Below, one piece after another: positions 30,779 through 39,354 of a stretch of 64,000 nt of DNA. This DNA comes from Streptomyces sp. NBC_00510. GTDB lineage: Bacteria; Actinomycetota; Actinomycetes; Streptomycetales; Streptomycetaceae. The DNA is taken from positions 4,800,001 to 4,864,000 of the forward strand of contig CP107851.1 in the NCBI GenBank assembly GCA_036013505.1. Reading direction: 5' to 3'. The position numbers were made by a program, and so were the translations under genes. Every line of letters starts with the position of its first letter. Within the stretch, counting starts at the first letter, position 1. The notes under the pieces are model-generated. The model saw only the letters and a list, made by a program, of their open reading frames with translations, did not search any database and was not told where the DNA came from.

Positions 30779-31929
30779 GACCGCCCCCTTGCGCAGAGCG
30801 CGGCCAACCGGTCCCATCCCGGGCCGCGTTCGCCACCGCACAGGGCCGGCACCGTGCCGACGATCCCGTCCGGCCCGCGCTCCAGGACGTGGATCTCGGC
30901 GACCCGGCGCCGCCCCGAGCGGTCCCGCACCAGATGCACCACCACCGACAGGGCGGCCGCCAACTGGCTGTGCAGCGCGGCCCGGTCCAGGCCCGCAACT
31001 GCGCCCAGAGCCTCCAGCCGGGCGGGCACATCGCCCGCGGCATTGGCGTGGACCGTCCCGCACCCGCCCTCGTGGCCGGTGTTGAGGGCGCCCAGCAGAT
31101 CCAGGACCTCAGGCCCGCGCACCTCGCCGACCACCAGCCGGTCCGGCCGCATGCGCAGCGCCTGCCGTACGAGGTCCCGCAGGGTGACCAGCCCGGCGCC
31201 CTCCTGGTTGGCGGGCCGGGTCTCCAGCCGGACGACATGCGGATGGCGCGGCCGCAGCTCGGCGGAGTCCTCGGCGAGGACGATGCGCTCGCCCGGCGGG
31301 ACGAGGCCGAGCAGGCAGCTCAGCAGCGTGGTCTTGCCGGAGCCCGTGCCGCCGGAGACCACGTACGACAGGCGGGCGTCCAGCACCGCCCGCAGGAGGG
31401 CGGCCGTGCCGCCGTCCATGCTGCCCGCGGCCACCAGTTCGTCCAGGGTGAAGGCCCGGGTGCGGACGACCCGCAGGGACAGGCACGGGGCGCCGACCAC
31501 CACCGGTGGCAGCACCGCGTGCAGCCGGGTGCCGTCCGGCAGCCGGGCGTCGACCCAGGGCCGGGCGTCGTCCAGCCGTCGCCCGGCCGCGGAGGCGAGC
31601 CGCTGGGCGAGCCTGCGTACGGCCGCCGCGTCCGCGAACCGCACCTCCGTGCGCTCCAGTCCGGCGCCCCGGTCCGCCCACACCTCGTCCGGCCCGTTCA
31701 CCAGGACATCGGTGACGTCCGGTTCGGCGAGCAGCCCCTCCAGGGGCCCGGCGCCGACCATCTCCGAGCGCAGCGCGGCCACCACGTCGAGCACTTCGGT
31801 GTCGCCCAGCAGCCGGCCCTGTGCCCGCAGCGCGGCGGCCACGCCGGCCGGGGTGGGCTCGTCACCGGAGGCGGCCAGCCGCAGCCGCACGGCGTCGAGC
31901 AGGGCGGGCGTCATGACGTCGGCGCTCAT
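30775..31929 (-). CDS. tadA: TadA/CpaF-type secretion ATPase
   Basis: A 384-residue hexameric ATPase that powers Flp pilus assembly. The N-terminal domain has the TDVLVNGPDEVW motif. The Walker A is VVSGGTGSGKTTLL, followed by the Asp box (ERIVLAEDSAELRP), the Walker B-region motif MRPDRLVVGEVRGPE, and the His box (GCGTVHAN). The start overlaps the ssd stop by four bases. It is the only secretion ATPase in the cluster. Confidence 0.93.
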   Translation of the reverse strand: MSADVMTPALLDAVRLRLAASGDEPTPAGVAAALRAQGRLLGDTEVLDVVAALRSEMVGAGPLEGLLAEPDVTDVLVNGPDEVWADRGAGLERTEVRFADAAAVRRLAQRLASAAGRRLDDARPWVDARLPDGTRLHAVLPPVVVGAPCLSLRVVRTRAFTLDELVAAGSMDGGTAALLRAVLDARLSYVVSGGTGSGKTTLLSCLLGLVPPGERIVLAEDSAELRPRHPHVVRLETRPANQEGAGLVTLRDLVRQALRMRPDRLVVGEVRGPEVLDLLGALNTGHEGGCGTVHANAAGDVPARLEALGAVAGLDRAALHSQLAAALSVVVHLVRDRSGRRRVAEIHVLERGPDGIVGTVPALCGGERGPGWDRLAALCARGRS

Positions 31930-33080
31930 GCGGCCACGCTCCCGCCGGGCAGCGCCGCCGTGAGGAAGGCCGAGCAGAACACGGCCAGTGGGCCCCGCCC
32001 GCTGCCGCCCGGCGCCTCGCCGCCGTCCAGGGCGGCGGGCAGGCCGGGCTCCGTCGGCAGCTCGCCGGCGAGCGGGAGCCCGACCAGTTCGGCGAGCGCC
32101 TCGTCGGTGAGCCCCGAGCCGAAGGGGCCGCGGGCGACGACGCGCAGGTCCCGCAGCACCATGGCCATCCGGGACGCGACCCGGCCGGCGGCCGCGACCG
32201 CGCGCAGCTCGGCGGGGACGACCAGCAGCCCGACGTCGATCTGGGCGAGCGCCTCGGCCACCGCCTCGTCCATGCGGCGCGGCAGGTCGACGACCACCAC
32301 CCCGCCGCGCCGCCGGGCGGCGCCCATCACCGACCGCATGGCCTGCGGCGGGATGACGACGGTGTCGCCACGGTCCCAGCTGAGGACGCTCAGGGCGTGC
32401 GTGCGGGGCAGCGACTCCTCCAGCGCCCCGCTGTTGACCCGGCCCCGCGACTCGGCGAGGTCGGGCCAGCGCAGCCCGCCCACCCGTTCGGCCCCGAGCA
32501 GTACGTCCAGGCCGCCGCCGAGCGGATCGGCGTCGACGAGCAGCGTGCGGCGCCCGGAGCGGGCGGCCGTGACGGCCATCGCACATGCCAGGGTGCTGGC
32601 CCCCGCGCCGCCGCGGCCGCCCACGACGCCGATCGTCAGGGCCGGGTCGCCTGCGCCCTCCGCCACGTCGGCGATCCGGTCGACCAGCCAGGTCTCGGCG
32701 TCGGGCAGGAAGGCGACGTGCTCGGCGCCGACATCCACGGCGCGGCGCCACACGTCCGGATCGTCCAGATCCCGTCCGACCAGGAGCACGCCCCGGCGGC
32801 GGCGCGCCGTGCCGGGCACGCGGCGGGTGTCCGCGGCGCCGACCAGCACCAGCGGCGCCCCCTCCCAGCTGCCCGGCGCCGGCGGGACCCCGAAGGCGAC
32901 CTCCGGCTCCGCACCCGCCGCGGCGCACAGGCGCAGCAGGTCGTCCAGGAGGGCCCCGTCCTCGGTGACGATGAGCGGGCCGCCGCCAGGATCGTCCTTT
33001 CCGCGCGACCATGCGGATGCCCGCCCGGGCACCCGCCCGTCACGCGCTCCTTTTGTTTCACCGTTGAATGATTCGGCCAC
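31926..33080 (-). CDS. ssd: septum site-determining/CpaE-like ATPase Ssd
   Basis: A 384-residue MinD/CpaE-like protein that heads the tad operon. Residues 45-155 resemble a receiver-like N-terminal domain. The ATPase fold follows with GVVGGRGGAGASTLACAMA in place of the usual deviant Walker A; both signature lysines are missing, as in other CpaE-like proteins. A later VDADPLGGGLDVL and VVVDLPRRMD complete the fold. The GTG at 33080 has GAGGGGGA seven bases upstream, which decides the start although the frame is open further up. By homology it links pilus assembly with the cell pole or septum. Confidence 0.88.
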   Translation of the reverse strand: MAESFNGETKGARDGRVPGRASAWSRGKDDPGGGPLIVTEDGALLDDLLRLCAAAGAEPEVAFGVPPAPGSWEGAPLVLVGAADTRRVPGTARRRRGVLLVGRDLDDPDVWRRAVDVGAEHVAFLPDAETWLVDRIADVAEGAGDPALTIGVVGGRGGAGASTLACAMAVTAARSGRRTLLVDADPLGGGLDVLLGAERVGGLRWPDLAESRGRVNSGALEESLPRTHALSVLSWDRGDTVVIPPQAMRSVMGAARRRGGVVVVDLPRRMDEAVAEALAQIDVGLLVVPAELRAVAAAGRVASRMAMVLRDLRVVARGPFGSGLTDEALAELVGLPLAGELPTEPGLPAALDGGEAPGGSGRGPLAVFCSAFLTAALPGGSVAA

Positions 33081-33321
33081 CTCGGCGTCCCCCTCGCTCG
33101 CTCCGGCCCGTCCCGTCGGTATCGGGCACATGCACCGCACACATCTCCGGCGCGGCATTTGCCGCCAGAGTCTCGCGAGTCGCCGAAACCTGATGATCTT
33201 GGTGGTAATCGGTGGATAACCAGTCCGTTGTGGATATCTCCACCACCCGCGCGAGTGGCTTCCCCCGAGCAGCACAACGAATGCGATCCGTCACTCACCG
33301 TAGCCAGACGAAGAAAAAGAC

Positions 33322-33350
33322 CGGCCCCCCGCGGAAGCCGCGGGGGGCCG
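33322..33350 (+). terminator. strong GC hairpin
   Basis: CGGCCCCCCGCGG (33322-33334) pairs perfectly with the sequence at 33338-33350 around a three-base AAG loop. It follows the purine-rich GAAGAAAAAGA. It lies between divergent genes, upstream of the HAD gene, where no known gene needs terminating. Confidence 0.65.
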
Positions 33351-33403
33351 ATCACATGCCGGGCGCGTCCGGACTCATGGCCTGAATATGCCCCCGGACA
33401 TGC

Positions 33404-33438
33404 GACGACCCCCGCCGGGGGGGAGAGCGGGGGTCGTC
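33404..33438 (+). terminator. second GC hairpin, possible attenuator
   Basis: GACGACCCCCGC (33404-33415) pairs perfectly with GCGGGGGTCGTC (33427-33438) around an 11-base G-rich loop, 137 bases before the HAD start. If the HAD promoter lies upstream it would act as a leader attenuator; otherwise it insulates the gene. Confidence 0.55.
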
Positions 33439-33574
33439 CCCACGGTCCGACTCGGGGGGGGAGGAGCCAGACCGGGTTAGCACGGTCGCGAACGATCCGT
33501 GACTTCCATGGTGTACCCGAAGGCCTTCTCAGGCAAACCCACGCGCAGGAGCTTACGCCGAATGGTGGGTCCCT

Positions 33575-34405
33575 ATGCTCATCCTCGTGGAAAACCACCT
33601 GCCGCCGCGCACCGCCGCGTTCTTCGATCTCGACAAGACGGTGATCGCCAAGTCGAGCACCTTGGCGTTCAGCAGGCCGTTCTACCAAGGCGGCCTCATC
33701 AACCGCCGCGCCGTGCTGCGGACCGCGTACGCCCAGTTCGTGTATCTGCTCGGCGGCGCCGACCACGACCAGATGGAGGGGATGCGAAAGTACCTCTCCG
33801 ACATGTGCCGTGGCTGGAATGTGCAGCAGGTGCGGGAGATCGTGGCCGAGACCCTCCACGACCTCATCGACCCGATCATCTACGACGAGGCCGCCTCCCT
33901 CATCGAGGAGCACCACCTGGCCGGCCGCGACGTCGTCATCGTCAGCGCCTCGGGCGCCGAGGTCGTGGAGCCCATCGGCGGGATGCTCGGCGCCGACCAC
34001 GTCATCGCCACCCGGATGGCGGTCCGGGACGGCTGCTACACCGGCCGGATCGAGCACTACGTCTACGGACCGGCCAAGGCGCGGGCCATCACCGAGCTCG
34101 CCGCCGTCGAGGGCTACGACCTCAAGCGCTCCTACGCCTACAGCGACTCGGTGACCGACGTCCCGATGCTCGAGTCGGTCGGCCACCCGTACGCGGTCAA
34201 CCCCGACCGCGGGCTGCGCCGGGAGGCGGCGTCACGCGAATGGCCGGTGCTCACCTTCAGCCGTCCGGTCCGGCTGCACCAGCGCGTGCCCGCGCTGACG
34301 ATGCCCTCGGGGCCCGTCCTCGCACTGGCCGCGGTCGGCGCGGCCGCCGCCACGGCGGGACTCGTCTGGTACGCGGCCCGCCGGCGCAGGCCCGCACTGT
34401 CCTGA
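33575..34405 (+). CDS. HAD-IB family phosphatase with C-terminal membrane helix
   Basis: A 276-residue HAD superfamily hydrolase, subfamily IB (SerB-like). The nucleophile motif is FFDLDKTVI near residue 17. Motif II is VVIVSASG and motif III-IV is YAYSDSVTDVPMLESVG. The C-terminal 30 residues form one membrane helix followed by RRRRP, a positive-inside anchor. The ATG at 33575 has GGTGGG six bases upstream. By family it dephosphorylates a small phosphorylated compound or lipid head group at the membrane. It is opposite the tad operon, the same arrangement as Rv3660c/Rv3661 in mycobacteria, from memory. Confidence 0.88.
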   Translation: MLILVENHLPPRTAAFFDLDKTVIAKSSTLAFSRPFYQGGLINRRAVLRTAYAQFVYLLGGADHDQMEGMRKYLSDMCRGWNVQQVREIVAETLHDLIDPIIYDEAASLIEEHHLAGRDVVIVSASGAEVVEPIGGMLGADHVIATRMAVRDGCYTGRIEHYVYGPAKARAITELAAVEGYDLKRSYAYSDSVTDVPMLESVGHPYAVNPDRGLRREAASREWPVLTFSRPVRLHQRVPALTMPSGPVLALAAVGAAAATAGLVWYAARRRRPALS

Positions 34406-34698
34406 TACGCACCTGTGCGCGCCCTTCGGGGAGATCCTGCTGATCAGACCCCGTATGCAAAGAACTGCGGCGAGGGGTTCCAGTTCTCCCGAAGGTGCAG
34501 TAGAAAGGTTATACGGCCCGCGTGACCACGGACTTCCGCGAGGAACCCCGTCGAATCAGGCCCCACGGACCGAGCACGACAGCTGGGAACCCACGCGACG
34601 CAGACCCGCTGACCGGGCCGGCCGCACCAGGTGACGGGCAAAGCTCCCGACCTGATGGGCAAATATCGTGCACGCCTGGTAACCCGACGGTCGTGCCA

Positions 34699-34724
34699 GC
34701 GGCGGCACCCTGCGGTGCCGCCGC
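34699..34724 (-). terminator. terminator downstream of the Fic-like gene
   Basis: GCGGCGGCACC (34699-34709) pairs perfectly with GGTGCCGCCGC (34714-34724) with the loop CTGC, 60 bases after the Fic-like stop. Confidence 0.6.
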
Positions 34725-34725
34725 A

Positions 34726-34770
34726 ACCTCGTGCGCGTGGACCTCGTACGCGTGGACCTCGTGGCCCGCG
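34726..34770. repeat. three 15-base tandem units
   Basis: ACCTCGTGCGCGTGG (34726-34740), ACCTCGTACGCGTGG (34741-34755) and a diverged ACCTCGTGGCCCGCG (34756-34770) follow each other directly. The 15-base period keeps frame, but no expressed gene covers them; they lie between the Fic-like stop and its terminator. Confidence 0.6.
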
Positions 34771-34783
34771 CCCCGGGCGGTCC

Positions 34784-35614
34784 CTACGCGGCGCCGCGCT
34801 GCAGGGCCTCGCAGACCGCCACGCTCTCCCGTACGCCCAGGCCCACGGCCTTCCCGCAGTGCGAGATCCAGGCCGCCATGCCCTCGGGCGTGCCGGAGAC
34901 GTAGCCCCGCAGCGCCTTCAGGTACTCCGCGCGCCCGAGTTCGGCGTGCCCGACCTCGGCCGGGCAGATGGACTTGGGGTCCAGACCGCTCCCGACGAGG
35001 ACGACGCGCTGCGCGGCCCGCGCCACGATGCCGTTGTACGAGCCGAACGGCCGCAGGCACAGCAGCTCTCCGTGCACGACCGCGGCGACGACCAGCGCCG
35101 GCGCCTCGCTGCCGGACAGCAGGAGGTCGGCGAGTCCGTCGAGCCGCGCGACGACCTCCGCGGGTTCGGGCAGCGGGAACTCGGCGACGTCCAGGAGCGG
35201 CTCCTCGACCTTCTCGCCGGCCTGCCGCGGCCGGCCGACCGTCTCGTCCGGTGAGGTGCCACCGGCCGCGACCAGGTGCAGCCTTGCCAGCGCCTGCAGC
35301 GGCGACTGCCGCCAGACGGAGAGCAACTGGCCGGACTCGGCGGTGAGCCGCAGCGCGGCGCCCACCGCGCGCGACTCGTCGTCGGAGGAGAAGTCGCTGC
35401 GCCTGCGCACCTCTTCCAGCGCCCAGTCGGCACCGGCGAGCGCCGCGGAACCGCGGGCGCCACGCAGCGCCGCCTCCGAGGACACCTCGTCGGAGCGGCG
35501 GCGCATCACCCGGTGGCCGTAGACCTGGTCCACGGCCTTCCGTACGGAGTCCACCGACTCGGCGACACCGGGGAGCGAACCGAGGACGGCGAGCGGATCA
35601 GCTGTCGTACCCAT
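34784..35614 (-). CDS. degenerate Fic-like protein
   Basis: A 276-residue, mostly helical protein. The segment ALVVAAVVHGELLCLRPFGS followed by YNGIVAR (residues 173-199) aligns with the Fic-fold helix and HPFxxGNGRxxR loop, but the catalytic histidine is arginine (R188), the glycine is tyrosine (Y193) and the loop arginine is isoleucine (I196). AMP-transfer by the usual mechanism is therefore not expected. S. coelicolor relatives are often called oxidoreductases without evidence, as I recall. The ATG at 35614 was chosen because residues upstream of it are low-complexity. It is divergent from the P-loop gene across 179 bases. Confidence 0.7.
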   Translation of the reverse strand: MGTTADPLAVLGSLPGVAESVDSVRKAVDQVYGHRVMRRRSDEVSSEAALRGARGSAALAGADWALEEVRRRSDFSSDDESRAVGAALRLTAESGQLLSVWRQSPLQALARLHLVAAGGTSPDETVGRPRQAGEKVEEPLLDVAEFPLPEPAEVVARLDGLADLLLSGSEAPALVVAAVVHGELLCLRPFGSYNGIVARAAQRVVLVGSGLDPKSICPAEVGHAELGRAEYLKALRGYVSGTPEGMAAWISHCGKAVGLGVRESVAVCEALQRGAA

Positions 35615-35793
35615 AGCCACGACCCTACGCACCCCCGGCGGCGCCCCGGTGGGCGAGTGGGCATCGTCACGCGGGCCGGCACCCCCGCGCCGTGCCGGAC
35701 GGAGGGGCCGGACGGGACCCGGATCTCCACCGACGGGTGAACTCCCGCGGCGGAAACCGCGGGAGACACGTCCCGTCACTACGCTTAACGAAC

Positions 35794-36774
35794 ATGAAGA
35801 TCGCTTTCGTCGGAAAGGGCGGCAGCGGCAAGACCACGCTGTCCTCCCTCTTCATCCGCCACCTGGCCGCCGCCCGCGTCCCCGTCGTCGCCGTCGACGC
35901 CGACATCAACCAGCACCTCGGCCCGGCGCTCGGCCTCGAGGAGGAGGAGGCCGCCGCCCTTCCGGCGATGGGCGCCCACCTCCCGGAGATCAAGGAGTAC
36001 CTGCGCGGCGCCAACCCGCGGATCGCGTCCGCCGAGACGATGATCAAGACCACACCGCCCGGCGAGGGCTCGCGCCTGCTGCGGATCGGCGAGGACAACC
36101 CGGTCTACGCCGCCTGCGCCCGGCCCGTCGCCCTCGACGGCGGCGAGGCGCGGCTGATGGTCACCGGCCCCTTCGCCGAGTCCGACCTGGGGGTGGCCTG
36201 CTACCACTCGAAGGTCGGGGCGGTGGAGCTGTTCCTCAACCATCTGGTCGACGGCCGCGGCGAGTACGTCGTCGTCGACATGACGGCCGGCAGCGACTCC
36301 TTCGCCTCCGGCATGTTCACCCGCTTCGACATGACCTTCCTGGTCGCCGAGCCGACCCGGAAGGGCGTGGCGGTCTACCGCCAGTACAAGGAGTACGCCC
36401 GGGACTTCGGGGTCGCCCTGCACGTCGTCGGCAACAAGGTGCAGGGCCCGGACGACGTGGACTTCCTGCGCTCGCAGGTGGGCGACGACCTGCTGGTCAC
36501 CGCCCGGCACTCGGACTGGGTCCGCGCCATGGAGAAGGGCCGCCCGCCGCGCTTCGGGGAGCTGGAGGAGTCCAACCGCGCCGCGTTGCGGTCGATGCGC
36601 GACGCGGTGGACGCCACGTACGAGCGGCGGGACTGGGAGCGCTACACCCGCCAGATGGTCCACTTCCACCTCAAGAACGCGGAGAGCTGGGGCAACGCGC
36701 GGACGGGCGCGGACCTCGCCTCCCAGGTCGATCCGGGCTTCGTCCTGGGCGAACGGTTCACCCTCACCGGGTAA
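35794..36774 (+). CDS. ParA/CooC-type P-loop ATPase or GTPase
   Basis: A 326-residue protein of the MinD/ParA/CooC family. The deviant Walker A is FVGKGGSGKTTLSS at residues 5-18, with the signature lysine, followed by VDADINQHLG and VVVDMTAGSDSFASG. CooC-type proteins load metals or regulate enzymes through ATP hydrolysis. An insertion around residues 40-100 (GAHLPEIKEYLRGAN) is typical of actinobacterial members annotated as ATP/GTP-binding proteins. The ATG at 35794 begins directly at the first beta strand. A short hairpin follows its stop. The client is unknown. Confidence 0.85.
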   Translation: MKIAFVGKGGSGKTTLSSLFIRHLAAARVPVVAVDADINQHLGPALGLEEEEAAALPAMGAHLPEIKEYLRGANPRIASAETMIKTTPPGEGSRLLRIGEDNPVYAACARPVALDGGEARLMVTGPFAESDLGVACYHSKVGAVELFLNHLVDGRGEYVVVDMTAGSDSFASGMFTRFDMTFLVAEPTRKGVAVYRQYKEYARDFGVALHVVGNKVQGPDDVDFLRSQVGDDLLVTARHSDWVRAMEKGRPPRFGELEESNRAALRSMRDAVDATYERRDWERYTRQMVHFHLKNAESWGNARTGADLASQVDPGFVLGERFTLTG

Positions 36775-36777
36775 TCG

Positions 36778-36795
36778 TTCGCCCGTTCGGGCGAA
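36778..36795 (+). terminator. short terminator hairpin
   Basis: TTCGCCC (36778-36784) pairs with GGGCGAA (36789-36795) with loop GTTC, four bases after the P-loop ATPase stop. Confidence 0.5.
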
Positions 36796-36821
36796 TCCTC
36801 ATCCACGGGCCCTTTGTCTGC

Positions 36822-36854
36822 ATTACTCTCCATTTACCGACTCTTGAGAGTAAT
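36822..36854. promoter_or_regulatory. 9-base inverted repeat upstream of SulP-CA gene
   Basis: ATTACTCTC (36822-36830) and GAGAGTAAT (36846-36854) form a perfect inverted repeat with a 15-base spacer in an AT-rich stretch 117-150 bases before the SulP-carbonic anhydrase start. The shape suits a dimeric regulator operator. The spacer also contains a second ACTCTT. No bound protein is known. Confidence 0.5.
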
Positions 36855-36971
36855 CAAGCAATCACATTCCGTGACTTTCAAGGCCGAGAGCACCCGCCGC
36901 ACCAGCCGTGACCACGACCGCGTACGCGCACCAGCCGGACGCAGCCGCGCCGCCCCGGAGGAGACGGGAAC

Positions 36972-39266
36972 ATGCAGCCCACGCCCGAACCACAGATGCA
37001 GCAGTCGCAGGTCCCACCGCAGGACCTGCCACCGCCACCGCCCCGCGCCGACGACGGGACCGCCGCCTGGCGGCACGATCTGTCGGCCTCGATCACCGTC
37101 TTCCTGATCGCCGTCCCGCTGTCGCTGGGCATCGCCCTGGCCACCGGCGCCCCGCTGCAGTCGGGGCTGATCGCCGCCGCGGTCGGCGGCATCGTCGCGG
37201 GACTGATGGGCGGTGCGCCGCTCCAGGTCAGCGGTGCCGCCACCAGCCTGGTGGTGGTCACCGCCGAACTCGTCCAGCGCTACGGCTGGCGCACGACGTG
37301 CGCCATCACGGTGCTGGCCGGGCTCGCCCAACTCGCCCTGGGCGCCCTGCGGGTGGCCCGGGCGGCACTCGCCGTCAGCCCGGCGATCGTGCACGGCATG
37401 CTGGCGGGCATCGGCGCCGCCATCGCGCTCGCCCAGTTCCATGTCGTGCTCGGCGCACACCCGGACAGCTCGGCGCTCACCAACCTGGCCGCCCTGCCGC
37501 AGCAGTTGTCGTCCCCGCATCCGGGTGCGCTGCTGATCGCGGCGGTGACGGTGACCGTGCTGGTCGGCTGGCCGCGCCTGCCCGGGCGGGCCGGCAAGGC
37601 GCTGCGCACGGTCCCCGCGCCGCTCGCCGCCATCGCAGCGGCGACCGCCGTCGGCGTGCCCATCGTGGTGCCGCGGGTCGACCTGCCCGCCTGGCACGCG
37701 GTGGCCCTCCCCGGGCTGCCGCACGGGCCGGTGCTCGGCATCGCCGCCGCCGTCCTGACCGTCACCCTGGTCGCGAGCATGGAGTCGCTGCTGTCGGCGG
37801 TGGCGATCGACAAGCTGCGCTCCGGGCGCGGGAAGCCCGGGGACACCGTCCCGGCCCGCCTCAACCGTGAGCTGCTCGGGCAGGGCGCGTCCAACGTCGT
37901 CTCGGGCCTGCTCGGCGGACTGCCGGTGGCCGGCGGCGCGATCCGCGGCTCGGCGAACGTGGCCGCGGGCGCACGGACGCGCCGGGCCACGGCGCTGCAC
38001 GGGGTGTGGGTGCTGCTGTGCGCCGGGCTGCTGGCCGGGCTGCTGGAGCACATCCCGCTCGCCGCCCTCGCCGCCCTGGTCATGGTGGTCGGGCTGAAGA
38101 TGCTGAGCTTCGCGCACATCAAGCACGTGCAGCGGCACCGGGAGTTCCCGGTCTACGCGGCGACGCTCGGCGCGGTGCTGCTGCTCGGCGTGCTGGAGGG
38201 GGTCCTGACCGGCATCGCCGTGGCCGTCTTCCTGTCGCTGCGCCGGCTGACGCACACCCGGATCACGGTGGCGGAGGAATCCGGCGTCCACCAGGTGCAC
38301 GTACGCGGGCAGTTGACCTTCCTCGCGGTGCCGCGGCTGACCCGGGCACTGGCGGAGGTGCCGGACGGCGCCAGCGCCGTGATCACCCTGGACGGCTCCT
38401 TCATGGACCACGCGGCGTACGAGTCGCTGCAGCACTGGTGCGAGGGTCACCGGGCGCGTGGCGGCTGGGCGACCCTCACCGGCCGGTCGGGGACGCCGAT
38501 CACGGTCCCGTCGAGCGCGCACGCCTGCCGCCCCTGGACGCCGTGGCGCAACCACCACTGCACCAAACCGGGTACGGAGGCGGGTGCCGCCGGGCAGCTG
38601 GTGGGCGGGCTCAGCGCCTTCCAGCGCAACACGGCGCCACTGGTCAGGGACGAGCTGGCGCGGCTCGCCCGCGAGGGGCAGCGGCCCACCCAGCTCTTCC
38701 TCACCTGCGCCGACTCGCGCCTGGTCACCAGCATGATCACCTCGAGCGGGCCCGGTGACCTGTTCACCGTACGCAACGTGGGCAACCTGATGCCGCCGCC
38801 CGGCGGCGACGCCTCCTGCGACTCGGTGGGCGCCGCCATCGAGTACGCGGTGGAGGTGCTGAAGGTCGGCAGCATCACCGTGTGCGGGCACTCCGGGTGC
38901 GGCGCCATGCAGGCGCTGCTGGGCGGGGCGGGCCACGAGCCGGGGGCGCAGACCCCGCTGGCCCGCTGGCTCCGGCACGGCCGCCCGAGCCTCGCCCGGA
39001 TGGAGCGGACCGGCCGGCCCGGACGCGGCGAGGTCGCCCTCGCCGACCGCCCGGTGGCCGACGACCTCGAACGGCTCTGCCTCGTCAACGTGGTGCAGCA
39101 GCTGGACCACCTGATGGCCCATGCCTGCGTCGCCCGCCGGGTGGCGGAGGGATCGCTCCAGCTGCACGGCATGTACTTCCACGTCGCCGAGGCCCAGGCC
39201 TACGTCCTCGACGCCGGGACCGGCACGTTCGCCGCCGTACGGCCGGAGGTGCTCGACACCGTATGA
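36972..39266 (+). CDS. SulP anion permease fused to beta-carbonic anhydrase
   Basis: A 764-residue fusion. Residues 35-430 are a SulP permease with about 11 helices and typical motifs (VPLSLGIALATGAPLQSGL, SGAATSLVVV). Residues 435-510 look like a STAS domain (VRGQLTFLAVPRL). Residues 545-764 form a beta-carbonic anhydrase with zinc ligands C579, H640 and C643 and the D581/R583 pair. The fusion implies import of bicarbonate coupled to its conversion to CO2 at the membrane. The start follows GGAGG at eight bases. It is flanked by a perfect terminator and by acsA, and carboxylation of the acetyl-CoA made by AcsA would need bicarbonate; that link is inference. Confidence 0.93.
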   Translation: MQPTPEPQMQQSQVPPQDLPPPPPRADDGTAAWRHDLSASITVFLIAVPLSLGIALATGAPLQSGLIAAAVGGIVAGLMGGAPLQVSGAATSLVVVTAELVQRYGWRTTCAITVLAGLAQLALGALRVARAALAVSPAIVHGMLAGIGAAIALAQFHVVLGAHPDSSALTNLAALPQQLSSPHPGALLIAAVTVTVLVGWPRLPGRAGKALRTVPAPLAAIAAATAVGVPIVVPRVDLPAWHAVALPGLPHGPVLGIAAAVLTVTLVASMESLLSAVAIDKLRSGRGKPGDTVPARLNRELLGQGASNVVSGLLGGLPVAGGAIRGSANVAAGARTRRATALHGVWVLLCAGLLAGLLEHIPLAALAALVMVVGLKMLSFAHIKHVQRHREFPVYAATLGAVLLLGVLEGVLTGIAVAVFLSLRRLTHTRITVAEESGVHQVHVRGQLTFLAVPRLTRALAEVPDGASAVITLDGSFMDHAAYESLQHWCEGHRARGGWATLTGRSGTPITVPSSAHACRPWTPWRNHHCTKPGTEAGAAGQLVGGLSAFQRNTAPLVRDELARLAREGQRPTQLFLTCADSRLVTSMITSSGPGDLFTVRNVGNLMPPPGGDASCDSVGAAIEYAVEVLKVGSITVCGHSGCGAMQALLGGAGHEPGAQTPLARWLRHGRPSLARMERTGRPGRGEVALADRPVADDLERLCLVNVVQQLDHLMAHACVARRVAEGSLQLHGMYFHVAEAQAYVLDAGTGTFAAVRPEVLDTV

Positions 39267-39267
39267 G

Positions 39268-39292
39268 CGGGCCGCCCGCACCGGGCGGCCCG
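39268..39292 (+). terminator. terminator after SulP-CA gene
   Basis: CGGGCCGCCCG pairs perfectly with CGGGCGGCCCG across the loop CAC, one base after the stop codon. Confidence 0.75.
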
Positions 39293-39354
39293 CGCGTCCC
39301 GGCCCGCCGCGCACCTGCCGGCGGGCCGGACCCGTGTGCGGGTGCTCCACCACG

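Larger units (their letters stand above)
33081..33574. other. intergenic region, ssd to HAD gene
   Basis: A 494-base gap between the divergent tad operon and the HAD hydrolase gene. It contains two strong hairpins (listed separately) and otherwise no gene-like codon usage. The tad promoter must lie in its left part; a relatively AT-rich stretch at about 33190-33230 is the likeliest place, but no clear -35/-10 pair was found. Confidence 0.6.
34406..34783. other. intergenic region between converging genes
   Basis: A 378-base gap between the HAD gene and the leftward Fic-like gene. It contains one perfect hairpin and three 15-base tandem units. The rest shows no coding bias, no RNA gene and no promoter that I can support. 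Confidence 0.6.
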
